Source: a virus. Taken from it: 24,405 nucleotides of DNA. The notes under the pieces are model-generated. The model was not told the DNA's origin. It did no database searches and saw only the letters and a program-made list of their open reading frames with translations. Of this stretch, positions 6,207 to 11,394 are shown in pieces. The DNA lies in IMG/VR virus record IMGVR_UViG_3300008107_000599, positions 1 through 24,405 of that record. One strand, written 5' to 3'. Positions within the stretch are counted from its first letter, which is position 1, and each line of letters begins with the position of its first letter. The position numbers and the translations under genes were made by a program.

Positions 6207-6235
6207 TTGATATTTTTTTAGGAGTACAATAATAA
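6207..6235 (+). promoter_or_regulatory. Candidate rightward early promoter
   Basis: TTGATA (6207-6212), 17 bp and TAATAA (6230-6235), or TAATAT three bases later, ahead of the first rightward gene at 6257. A TTGACT at 6135-6140 is an alternative -35 but has no good -10 partner. Weak call. Confidence 0.35.
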
Positions 6236-6256
6236 TATAACCAAAGAGTTAATAAA

Positions 6257-6358
6257 ATGAAAAACAATAACGAACTAGAAAACCTAACACTAAGATCAGT
6301 AACAGTATATGTATTAATAATACTAGGAGTAACTCTACTTGTAGCTTTAATCGGGTAG
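6257..6358 (+). CDS. Tiny membrane protein (33 aa)
   Basis: First gene of the rightward early operon. A hydrophilic N-terminus (MKNNNELENLTLRS) is followed by one hydrophobic segment of about 18 residues (VTVYVLIILGVTLLVALIG) to the end. The ribosome site is weak (AAAGAG). No family recognised. It is the first of several one-helix proteins in this operon; an inner-membrane location is inferred from hydrophobicity alone. Confidence 0.5.
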   Translation: MKNNNELENLTLRSVTVYVLIILGVTLLVALIG

Positions 6359-6377
6359 GTGTCGCCAGGAGGAAGAA

Positions 6378-6458
6378 ATGAATTCAACAGAAATATATAA
6401 ACTAGTAGCCTTCTTAAGTTATGTAGGCATAATTGTAGTAACAATATTAATGGGGTAA
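6378..6458 (+). CDS. Tiny membrane protein (26 aa)
   Basis: ATG at 6378 behind a perfect AGGAGG, the strongest sign that this very short frame is translated. Sequence MNSTEIYKLVAFLSYVGIIV, then VTILMG, is nearly all one transmembrane helix. It ends four bases before the next start. No family recognised; the role is unknown. Confidence 0.55.
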   Translation: MNSTEIYKLVAFLSYVGIIVVTILMG

Positions 6459-6462
6459 TAAA

Positions 6463-6648
6463 ATGTTAGATGAATTTTATATAGCACAACAAAGGGACAG
6501 TAATAGAATAATACTATCATTAGTAATAATTGCTGTAGTACTTATAACTCTAATATATATCTTTGCACCAGAATTAGGTATAGAGCAGAGCTTAATCGGC
6601 TCAGATACTGACATGCCTAATCATTTTGAAGATGGTAGACATTTTTAA
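6463..6648 (+). CDS. Small one-TM membrane protein (61 aa)
   Basis: A charged N-terminus (MLDEFYIAQQRDSNR) precedes a single hydrophobic segment at about 16-35 (IILSLVIIAVVLITLIYIF) and a polar acidic tail (SDTDMPNHFEDGRHF). The arginine before the helix suggests N-terminus in the cytoplasm. The start follows the previous stop closely. No family recognised; possible roles include superinfection exclusion or membrane takeover, but nothing in the sequence decides. Confidence 0.65.
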   Translation: MLDEFYIAQQRDSNRIILSLVIIAVVLITLIYIFAPELGIEQSLIGSDTDMPNHFEDGRHF

Positions 6649-6658
6649 ATAAAATGTA

Positions 6659-6687
6659 TTGACTTCGGTTTAGAAAAGAGCGATACT
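6659..6687 (+). promoter_or_regulatory. Candidate early promoter
   Basis: TTGACT (6659-6664), 17 bp, GATACT (6682-6687), in the 87-nt gap before the gene at 6736. Confidence 0.4.
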
Positions 6688-6735
6688 TAAGTTATAGAGG
6701 GAATTAACCCTCACAGAATAAAGTAGGAAAATAAG

Positions 6736-7032
6736 ATGACCAAGATTCAAAGCCCATTCATAATCGCCACAGCAGCAGGCGTGGGTGTAGTAGCTGCAGA
6801 CGCAGCTTGGTTGGTTGGTGAACTACTTACACACTTCCAAGTATTGACTGTAGACCAATATGTAATATATAGACTTGTTATATTAACCTTATTAATAGTT
6901 GGTGGTTTAATTTGTGCCTACAGTATTAAAGTATATTTAAGCAATGGTTACTTAAGAGCCGATAACGAAGCTCACAAAGAACACATGAAACAAAGTATAC
7001 AACAAAGAAAACGTAATAAAATTTTCCAATAG
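6736..7032 (+). CDS. Two-segment membrane protein (98 aa)
   Basis: Two hydrophobic stretches, about residues 8-31 (alanine/glycine/valine-rich) and 43-66 (YVIYRLVILTLLIVGGLICA), then a basic, Gln/Lys/Arg-rich cytoplasmic-type tail ending in QQRKRNKIFQ. TAGGA lies upstream of the ATG. The layout is holin-like in a general way, but its place in the early operon argues against a late lysis role. No family recognised. Confidence 0.65.
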   Translation: MTKIQSPFIIATAAGVGVVAADAAWLVGELLTHFQVLTVDQYVIYRLVILTLLIVGGLICAYSIKVYLSNGYLRADNEAHKEHMKQSIQQRKRNKIFQ

Positions 7033-7041
7033 GAGGAAGCC

Positions 7042-7314
7042 ATGTTTATATATTATAAAGATTTCGTAACTGATGACACATTAGGTTGGAGCGATGTAGC
7101 AGTAAATGACGAAGAAAACCAAGTAATGTTAGTAAAAGGTTCCGAATTAGATAGCTATTTAGAGTCTTTAGAAGACGAAGTACAACATAACGAAGCTATG
7201 TACGAATTACTAAAAGCCCACACAAGTAAATCCAAAGTAGTAAGCTTTGAGATGTATAAAGAAATATATGGACACTATAAAGATTCTCTTGACATTCTTG
7301 AGAAATTACAATAA
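7042..7314 (+). CDS. Acidic hypothetical protein (90 aa)
   Basis: ATG at 7042 behind AGGAGG. Very acidic (DDTLGWSDVAVNDEENQ, then SYLESLEDEVQHNEAMYELL) and mostly helical after residue 30. No membrane segment and no recognised family. Small acidic early proteins of phages often act as inhibitors or DNA mimics, but here that would be a guess. Confidence 0.65.
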   Translation: MFIYYKDFVTDDTLGWSDVAVNDEENQVMLVKGSELDSYLESLEDEVQHNEAMYELLKAHTSKSKVVSFEMYKEIYGHYKDSLDILEKLQ

Positions 7315-7337
7315 ACTTAATATAAGAGGTAAATACG

Positions 7338-7451
7338 ATGACAACTTTAATATTAGTAAGCGTAGCTTATTTAGTAATACCAGCAACACTAAAACTTGCA
7401 CTAGAAACATCAGCAGAAAGAAAGGCACATAGATATGGCAGACATAAATAA
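7338..7451 (+). CDS. Tiny membrane-associated protein (37 aa)
   Basis: ATG at 7338 behind AGAGGT. One hydrophobic N-terminal helix (MTTLILVSVAYLVIPATLKL) followed by a basic tail (AERKAHRYGRHK). Its 3' end overlaps the start of the HNH gene (7435) in another frame. No family recognised. Confidence 0.5.
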   Translation: MTTLILVSVAYLVIPATLKLALETSAERKAHRYGRHK

Positions 7452-8109
7452 AAACAAAGATAAATGCGCCGGACGTAGGGATAGCCTTAAATCAGCTACC
7501 CCTTCCTGGCTAACAGTAGAACAAAAGACACATATTAATAAGTTCTATGATTTAGCAAAACATCTAAGCGCAACAACAGGCGTACAGCATGAAGTAGATC
7601 ATATAATACCAGTTAATAATCCAATAGTATGCGGACTACACGTACCAGCTAACTTACAGGTTATAACTCACGCACAGAATAAAGAAAAAGGTAATGATAT
7701 ACGTTATGAGGCAGAGCCTGGATCTATAACTATAAAAGATATAGAAGGTCTTACCTCAATACGTAATAGAGGTAAGTTCGTTAAAGGTGTTTCAGGAAAT
7801 GCTAATGGTAGACCTAAAACTGTTAAGATAGCTAAAGATCAGCAGGCCACACTCAATGCAATATTTGATGAAGCTGATGGGGATGCAGTTAAGTTCCAAC
7901 AATTGATATTGAAAAATGGTAGTAAGCTTAACTTAGACTTAAGTACAGCAATGAAATTAGCTAAGGAACTATCTGTATACCAAACACCACGTAAGGCTAG
8001 TATAGAAACCAAGAACGAAGATGTTAAGAATTATGTGATACAATACAGTATACCAGCCAAAGAAGAACCTAAAGTAATTGATCATGAGGATAACGATGAC
8101 CAACAATAG
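7435..8109 (+). CDS. HNH nuclease fused to a terminase-small-subunit-like (DUF5681) domain
   Basis: Residues about 45-90 form an HNH nuclease: EVDHIIPV (53-60), LHVPANLQ (68-75) and KEKGN (83-87) give the His-Asn-Lys/His-type signature. Residues 115-200 begin with FVKGVSGNANGRPK, the N-terminal signature of DUF5681/terminase-small-subunit-like proteins, and end with the helix region LAKELSVYQTPRKASIE common in those proteins. An acidic tail closes the 224 residues. HNH nucleases working with terminase are known in packaging; here both appear on one polypeptide. The gene is in the early rightward operon, far from terL. It overlaps the ClpP gene by 14 bases. It could instead be a homing-type HNH that captured a DNA-binding domain. 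Confidence 0.7.
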   Translation: MADINKNKDKCAGRRDSLKSATPSWLTVEQKTHINKFYDLAKHLSATTGVQHEVDHIIPVNNPIVCGLHVPANLQVITHAQNKEKGNDIRYEAEPGSITIKDIEGLTSIRNRGKFVKGVSGNANGRPKTVKIAKDQQATLNAIFDEADGDAVKFQQLILKNGSKLNLDLSTAMKLAKELSVYQTPRKASIETKNEDVKNYVIQYSIPAKEEPKVIDHEDNDDQQ

Positions 8110-8686
8110 AATTATACCAACAACATACGAAGTAAGCGACAAGGGTGTCAAAGCCATGGATGTTTATTCCAGATTACTCAGGGAACGCATCATATTTGTT
8201 AATGGCGAAGTTAATCATTTAATGTCTGATGATATAATAGCCCAGTTATTATTATTAGAATCAGAAGATAAGAATGCTGATATTTATATGTACATTAACT
8301 CACCTGGTGGATGCGTAGTATCAGGAACATCTATAGTAGATACGATGAATCTAATCAAGCCAGACGTAGTTACAGTTGTAACTGGATACGCATGCTCTAT
8401 GGGCTCAGTAATAGCTTCCTCAGGAACATTAGGTAAAAGGTTTATATTACCAAATGCTCAGTTCATGCTACATCAGGTTTCAGCAGGAACGCGTGGTAAC
8501 GTACAGGATATGGAAGCATCGTTCGAACACACTAAAAAACTTAACAAAAAACTTATGCAAATATTAGCTGATAATACTGGTCACACACTTGGTAAGATCC
8601 TAAAAGATACTACAAGAGATTTATGGTTGGATGCAGAGGCATCAGTTAATTACGGCCTAGTAGATTCAATAATGAAAAAGAGGTAG
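8096..8686 (+). CDS. clpP: ClpP-type serine protease, complete
   Basis: Barrel-forming peptidase that degrades proteins fed by ClpX/ClpA. The start is set at ATG 8096 (AGGA nine bases upstream) rather than a TTG at 8078 inside the previous gene; 196 residues, the length of mature bacterial ClpP. The whole ClpP core is collinear: VYSRLLRERIIF (23-34), INSPGG (67-72), nucleophile Ser101 in GYACSMGS, His126 in MLHQ, Asp175 in DTTRD, and YGLVDSI (186-192). Ser-His-Asp spacing equals that of E. coli ClpP (97/122/171). It is therefore closer to a cellular ClpP than to the ClpP-like prohead proteases, and it is not next to capsid genes. Its natural partner is the ClpX-like protein at 3922-4929. Confidence 0.95.
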   Translation: MTNNRIIPTTYEVSDKGVKAMDVYSRLLRERIIFVNGEVNHLMSDDIIAQLLLLESEDKNADIYMYINSPGGCVVSGTSIVDTMNLIKPDVVTVVTGYACSMGSVIASSGTLGKRFILPNAQFMLHQVSAGTRGNVQDMEASFEHTKKLNKKLMQILADNTGHTLGKILKDTTRDLWLDAEASVNYGLVDSIMKKR

Positions 8687-8688
8687 TT

Positions 8689-8787
8689 ATGGATAATAGA
8701 AATGAATATATAATGTTTTTGATGTTCTTAGTATCCTCATTCACTTATATAGTAATGTTTATAATTTTATCAGGGCTTATACAATGA
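8689..8787 (+). CDS. Tiny membrane protein (32 aa)
   Basis: Begins two bases after the ClpP stop; AGGTAG upstream is the likely ribosome site. A polar start (MDNRNEY) is followed by a long hydrophobic helix (IMFLMFLVSSFTYIVMFIIL). The stop overlaps the next start (ATGA), so the two are probably co-translated. No family recognised. Confidence 0.5.
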   Translation: MDNRNEYIMFLMFLVSSFTYIVMFIILSGLIQ

Positions 8788-8894
8788 TAACTAAATTAAG
8801 AAATATACTAGTGTTTATTATATTACCATCCTATATAGTAGGTATGATAACATTCCTCTATCTAGCAATTACGTTTGGTATTAAATTATATTAA
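8784..8894 (+). CDS. Tiny membrane protein (36 aa)
   Basis: Coupled to the preceding gene by ATGA. Basic N-terminus (MITKLRN), then about 25 hydrophobic residues with a proline kink (ILVFIILPSYIVGMITFLYL). It ends nine bases inside the convergent nuclease gene and just before the terminator at 8918-8948, so it is the last gene of this transcription unit. Confidence 0.5.
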   Translation: MITKLRNILVFIILPSYIVGMITFLYLAITFGIKLY

Positions 8895-9260
8895 GAACGA
8901 TACATCGAAAGCTTTAGGTCCAGTTGTAAAAACCAGCTGGACTTTTTTATTGTGATATGTTTGAAAATACGCCATCTTGACCTTCATCTCAGGAGTTAAC
9001 ATACCCTTGACATCTATTATATATTCCTTACCACTATTACCTATAACTACAAAATCTGCAATGTAAGCCATCTTTAACTTACCATCCATATTAGGTAATG
9101 CATATCTTACTTGTTCCTTGATACTTTTTATCTGCTTAAGCTCTAGCATCCTCACTAGTGTCATTGCGTACTCAGCCTCAGACCTTGAGTCATACTTACG
9201 ACCATTAACAGTAACCTTTACGTTATTAAATCTAGATCGTTTAGTAAATCTTGTTGACAT
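8886..9260 (-). CDS. DUF1064-type PDDEXK nuclease
   Basis: Small restriction-fold nuclease of the DUF1064 phage family. Residues 22-31 (KYDSRSEAEY) give the conserved Glu28; IADFVV carries Asp69 and IIDVKGM carries Asp83-x-Lys85, together the PD-(D/E)xK site. The C-terminal segment KKVQLVFTTG is also typical. It is the only minus-strand gene within the rightward early region. The ATG at 9260 has AGAGGA upstream; a weak promoter (TTGCAT-N18-TAATAT on the minus strand, 9327-9298) may serve it. A plus-strand terminator is embedded in its 3' end and a plus-strand promoter overlaps its start. A junction-resolving or host-DNA-degrading role is inferred. Confidence 0.8.
   Translation of the reverse strand: MSTRFTKRSRFNNVKVTVNGRKYDSRSEAEYAMTLVRMLELKQIKSIKEQVRYALPNMDGKLKMAYIADFVVIGNSGKEYIIDVKGMLTPEMKVKMAYFQTYHNKKVQLVFTTGPKAFDVSFLI
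8918..8948 (+). terminator. Intrinsic terminator inside the convergent nuclease gene
   Basis: GTCCAGTTG (8918-8926) pairs with CAGCTGGAC (8934-8942) with one wobble and a 7-nt loop, followed by TTTTTT (8943-8948). It ends the ClpP/small-membrane-protein transcript. The same bases encode the conserved VQLVFTTGPK region of the minus-strand nuclease. Confidence 0.8.
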
Positions 9261-9282
9261 TATACATCCTCTGTGTTACACT
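9254..9282 (+). promoter_or_regulatory. Promoter of the recombination genes
   Basis: TTGACA (9254-9259), 17 bp and TACACT (9277-9282), 40 bases before the YqaJ start. The -35 box overlaps the start codon of the divergent nuclease gene (9260), so polymerase binding and nuclease expression may interfere. It follows the terminator at 8918-8948, marking a new transcription unit. Confidence 0.65.
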
Positions 9283-9321
9283 GAATAGTGATGATACATA
9301 TTACCATACAAATGGGGTAGG

Positions 9322-9975
9322 ATGCAAGTATTTAAATTTACCAACGGTTCTCCAGAGTGGCTACACAAACGTAGACAGTATTTAACTGCTACCGAAGTTG
9401 CATCTTTATTTGGATTGAATCCATATAAGTCAGCCAATAAACTAATCAAATCCAAACTCATACCTGAGCCGCCATTTGATAGTATACATATGCGCGCAGG
9501 AAGAATCTTTGAGAGTTCTGTATTTATGGATTTACGTGAACGAGGTATTATTGCTAAACAACCCGGAGACGGTAATGTAGTAATGATTGCGCATGATACC
9601 GTTAAGATATCGGCAAGCTTAGATGGCTATATAATTAGTGAAGAAGGTAATCATATAGTAGAGGCTAAGACTACAATAGAGAAAATACGTGAGTGGGATT
9701 CAAATCCACCCATTGCATACATTCTACAGGTACAGACTCAATTAATGATTAGTGGATATAAGTCAGGTATCCTGGCTTGTCTAAGCCTTACCGCCCCATT
9801 TCCTGGAATAGGATATGAGATACAACCTAATAAAATAATACATGATCTTATACTAGAAGAGACCAATAGATTTTGGAATTGTTTAGAGAATAATAAGAAC
9901 TTTGTAGTGCATCAACCTAGTAAAAGAATTATCCTACAGCATATATACGACGGTATAGAACTGCTATATAATTAG
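9322..9975 (+). CDS. YqaJ-type viral recombinase exonuclease
   Basis: 5'-3' alkaline exonuclease that resects double-stranded ends for single-strand annealing. Early residues (SPEWLHKRRQYLTATEVASL, 10-29) are the family start; GRIFE (60-64), Asp101 in SLDGY, Glu114-x-Lys116 in VEAKTT, and the Gln-rich helix QVQTQLMISGY (136-146) complete the lambda-exonuclease-like active site. The 217-residue length is normal. It is paired with the ERF annealing protein at 10904-11374, a common phage two-component recombination set. GGGGTAGG lies at the start. Confidence 0.88.
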   Translation: MQVFKFTNGSPEWLHKRRQYLTATEVASLFGLNPYKSANKLIKSKLIPEPPFDSIHMRAGRIFESSVFMDLRERGIIAKQPGDGNVVMIAHDTVKISASLDGYIISEEGNHIVEAKTTIEKIREWDSNPPIAYILQVQTQLMISGYKSGILACLSLTAPFPGIGYEIQPNKIIHDLILEETNRFWNCLENNKNFVVHQPSKRIILQHIYDGIELLYN

Positions 9976-9978
9976 TTC

Positions 9979-10007
9979 TTGACTTTTTGTACATACTGAT
10001 ATAATAT
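9979..10007 (+). promoter_or_regulatory. Promoter upstream of the 89-aa gene
   Basis: TTGACT (9979-9984), 17 bp, TAATAT (10002-10007). The predicted transcript start (about 10014) falls on the first possible ATG at 10014, which argues for the downstream ATG at 10035 as the true start. Confidence 0.7.
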
Positions 10008-10034
10008 AGTTATATGTACATGAGGATATATAAG

Positions 10035-10301
10035 ATGAAAACTAATGTAAGCGATTTACTAGAGATATTAGATACACTTAGAAAGAACCAGCTTAGACAA
10101 GATGATTACGGATCCGAATATAAAAGACTGTGGTTAGCAGTAATTGTTTACGGTATAATAGACTTACAATCTTCAGATAGATTTCTAAGAAAAGACGCTA
10201 AGGAATTTTTTAATAGCGACTATCTAAGAGATATATGTAAACAAATAGATATTGACTACTTAAAATTATATGATAATCTAGTAGTTAGATCTCTGATATA
10301 G
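10035..10301 (+). CDS. Hypothetical helical protein (89 aa)
   Basis: Start chosen at ATG 10035 with GAGGA upstream, because the promoter at 9979-10007 places the transcript start at about the alternative ATG (10014). The product is charged and helical (VSDLLEILDTLRKNQLRQDD, then SDRFLRKDAKEFFNSDYLRD). The C-terminal half resembles small phage proteins of unknown function with an 'AxxFF.sd...IC..l.id' pattern, often found near recombination genes. No catalytic motif seen. Confidence 0.65.
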   Translation: MKTNVSDLLEILDTLRKNQLRQDDYGSEYKRLWLAVIVYGIIDLQSSDRFLRKDAKEFFNSDYLRDICKQIDIDYLKLYDNLVVRSLI

Positions 10302-10309
10302 AGGATAAT

Positions 10310-10894
10310 ATGAATACAATATTCAAACAAGCAATAGTATTAGTAAGCGCAGTGGCAATATCCACATCAATGCTTTATACTGCTTATCAATACGCCGAGC
10401 CAGAGCCTATCGATGCTAATTCATGTGTAATATATAATGGTGAGGTAAACCAGCAAATGGTAGATAGTGTAAAGAAACAGCTGTTGGGAAAGGTTTCCAA
10501 ACCCTGCATTAATCTAACTACTTATGGCGGAGAATTAGAATCTATGGTAGATGTAATTGCTCTACTGAGAAGCATTACAGGAAGCTTCGATATCATTGTA
10601 CCTAAATATGTAATGTCTGCCGGGGCAATCATACTAGCTCACGCAGATCATATATACATAAATAGTCCAGCAGTGGTTCTATTCCACACCCCACGTATAG
10701 CAGATAGGGATGGGCTATTAGTAACTGAGCCTAAATTTAATACAGCATTTAACAAGTACTTACTAAATAGTACATCAGCACGTAAAGCACTCACAGAAGA
10801 ACAGAAGTTCGCATACATTAATGGTATGGATATTATCTTGACATCTACTGAGATTCGTGAGAGAATAGGACATAACAGAGTAAAAATATTATAG
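10310..10894 (+). CDS. Membrane-anchored ClpP/SppA-fold serine protease-like protein
   Basis: 194 residues with an N-terminal hydrophobic anchor (about 5-25) and then a ClpP-fold domain. TYGGELESM (71-79) takes the place of the SPGG strand, Ser103 in VMSAGA is the likely nucleophile, and His126 in LFHTP the general base. The third residue is unclear (Glu181 or Asp174 near the end). Only two cysteines (39, 66) flank the first strand and could form a disulfide if the domain is exported. It resembles the membrane-anchored SDH/ClpP-class proteins rather than the cytoplasmic ClpP at 8096-8686. AGAGGA precedes the ATG; the ERF gene follows ten bases later. Substrate unknown. Confidence 0.75.
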   Translation: MNTIFKQAIVLVSAVAISTSMLYTAYQYAEPEPIDANSCVIYNGEVNQQMVDSVKKQLLGKVSKPCINLTTYGGELESMVDVIALLRSITGSFDIIVPKYVMSAGAIILAHADHIYINSPAVVLFHTPRIADRDGLLVTEPKFNTAFNKYLLNSTSARKALTEEQKFAYINGMDIILTSTEIRERIGHNRVKIL

Positions 10895-10903
10895 GGGGAA
10901 ACT

Positions 10904-11374
10904 ATGAATAGAAGTGAATCAATAGGTAAGTTAGCTACCGCTCTAGTAAAAGCACAGCTAGCAATGGGATCAGCTAAGAAAGATGCAGCTAACCCATTCT
11001 TTAAATCTAAATACGCCGACTTAGCAGAGGTAGTCTCTGTAGTCAAAGAGCCATTACTTAAAAACGGAATCGCGTTCCTACAGATAGTAACAGAAGCAGG
11101 AGTAGAGACAACGCTAGTACACGAAAGTGGTGAGTTTATATCTGGTACCACGCCCGTAGTTGTAGCTAAACAGAACGACCCACAGGCCTTAGGTAGTGCA
11201 ATAACATACGCTAGAAGATACGGACTACAGGCAATGTTAGGCATTCCTGCTGAAGATGATGACGGAGAAAAGGCAATGGGAAGACAAGCCGCAGTTAAGT
11301 CAGTAGCCCAGGCACCTGGATTTAAAAAATCAGATAAAGCCTTTGCACCAACAGGAGACGGCTTCGACTTCTAA
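10904..11374 (+). CDS. erf: ERF-family single-strand annealing protein
   Basis: Anneals complementary single strands resected by the YqaJ exonuclease. The ERF core is clear: NPFFKSKYADLAEVVSVVKE (30-49), LLKNGIAFLQ, then SGEFISG and DPQALGSAITYARRYGLQAM with the conserved GSAITYARRYGL box, and EDDDGEKA. The C-terminal tail ends GDGFDF, acidic with terminal Phe, like the tip of SSB proteins that recruits partners. Strong GGGGGA ribosome site. Confidence 0.92.
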   Translation: MNRSESIGKLATALVKAQLAMGSAKKDAANPFFKSKYADLAEVVSVVKEPLLKNGIAFLQIVTEAGVETTLVHESGEFISGTTPVVVAKQNDPQALGSAITYARRYGLQAMLGIPAEDDDGEKAMGRQAAVKSVAQAPGFKKSDKAFAPTGDGFDF

Positions 11375-11394
11375 ATAACTTATAAGGTTGTACC

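Noticed and set aside
6067-6444. 125-aa minus-strand frame across the divergent region
   Set aside because: It covers the leftward promoter and antisense of small rightward genes with a good AGGAGG site; no start signal of its own.
10648-11244. 198-aa minus-strand frame
   Set aside because: Lies antisense to the membrane protease and ERF genes, whose motifs are clear on the plus strand.
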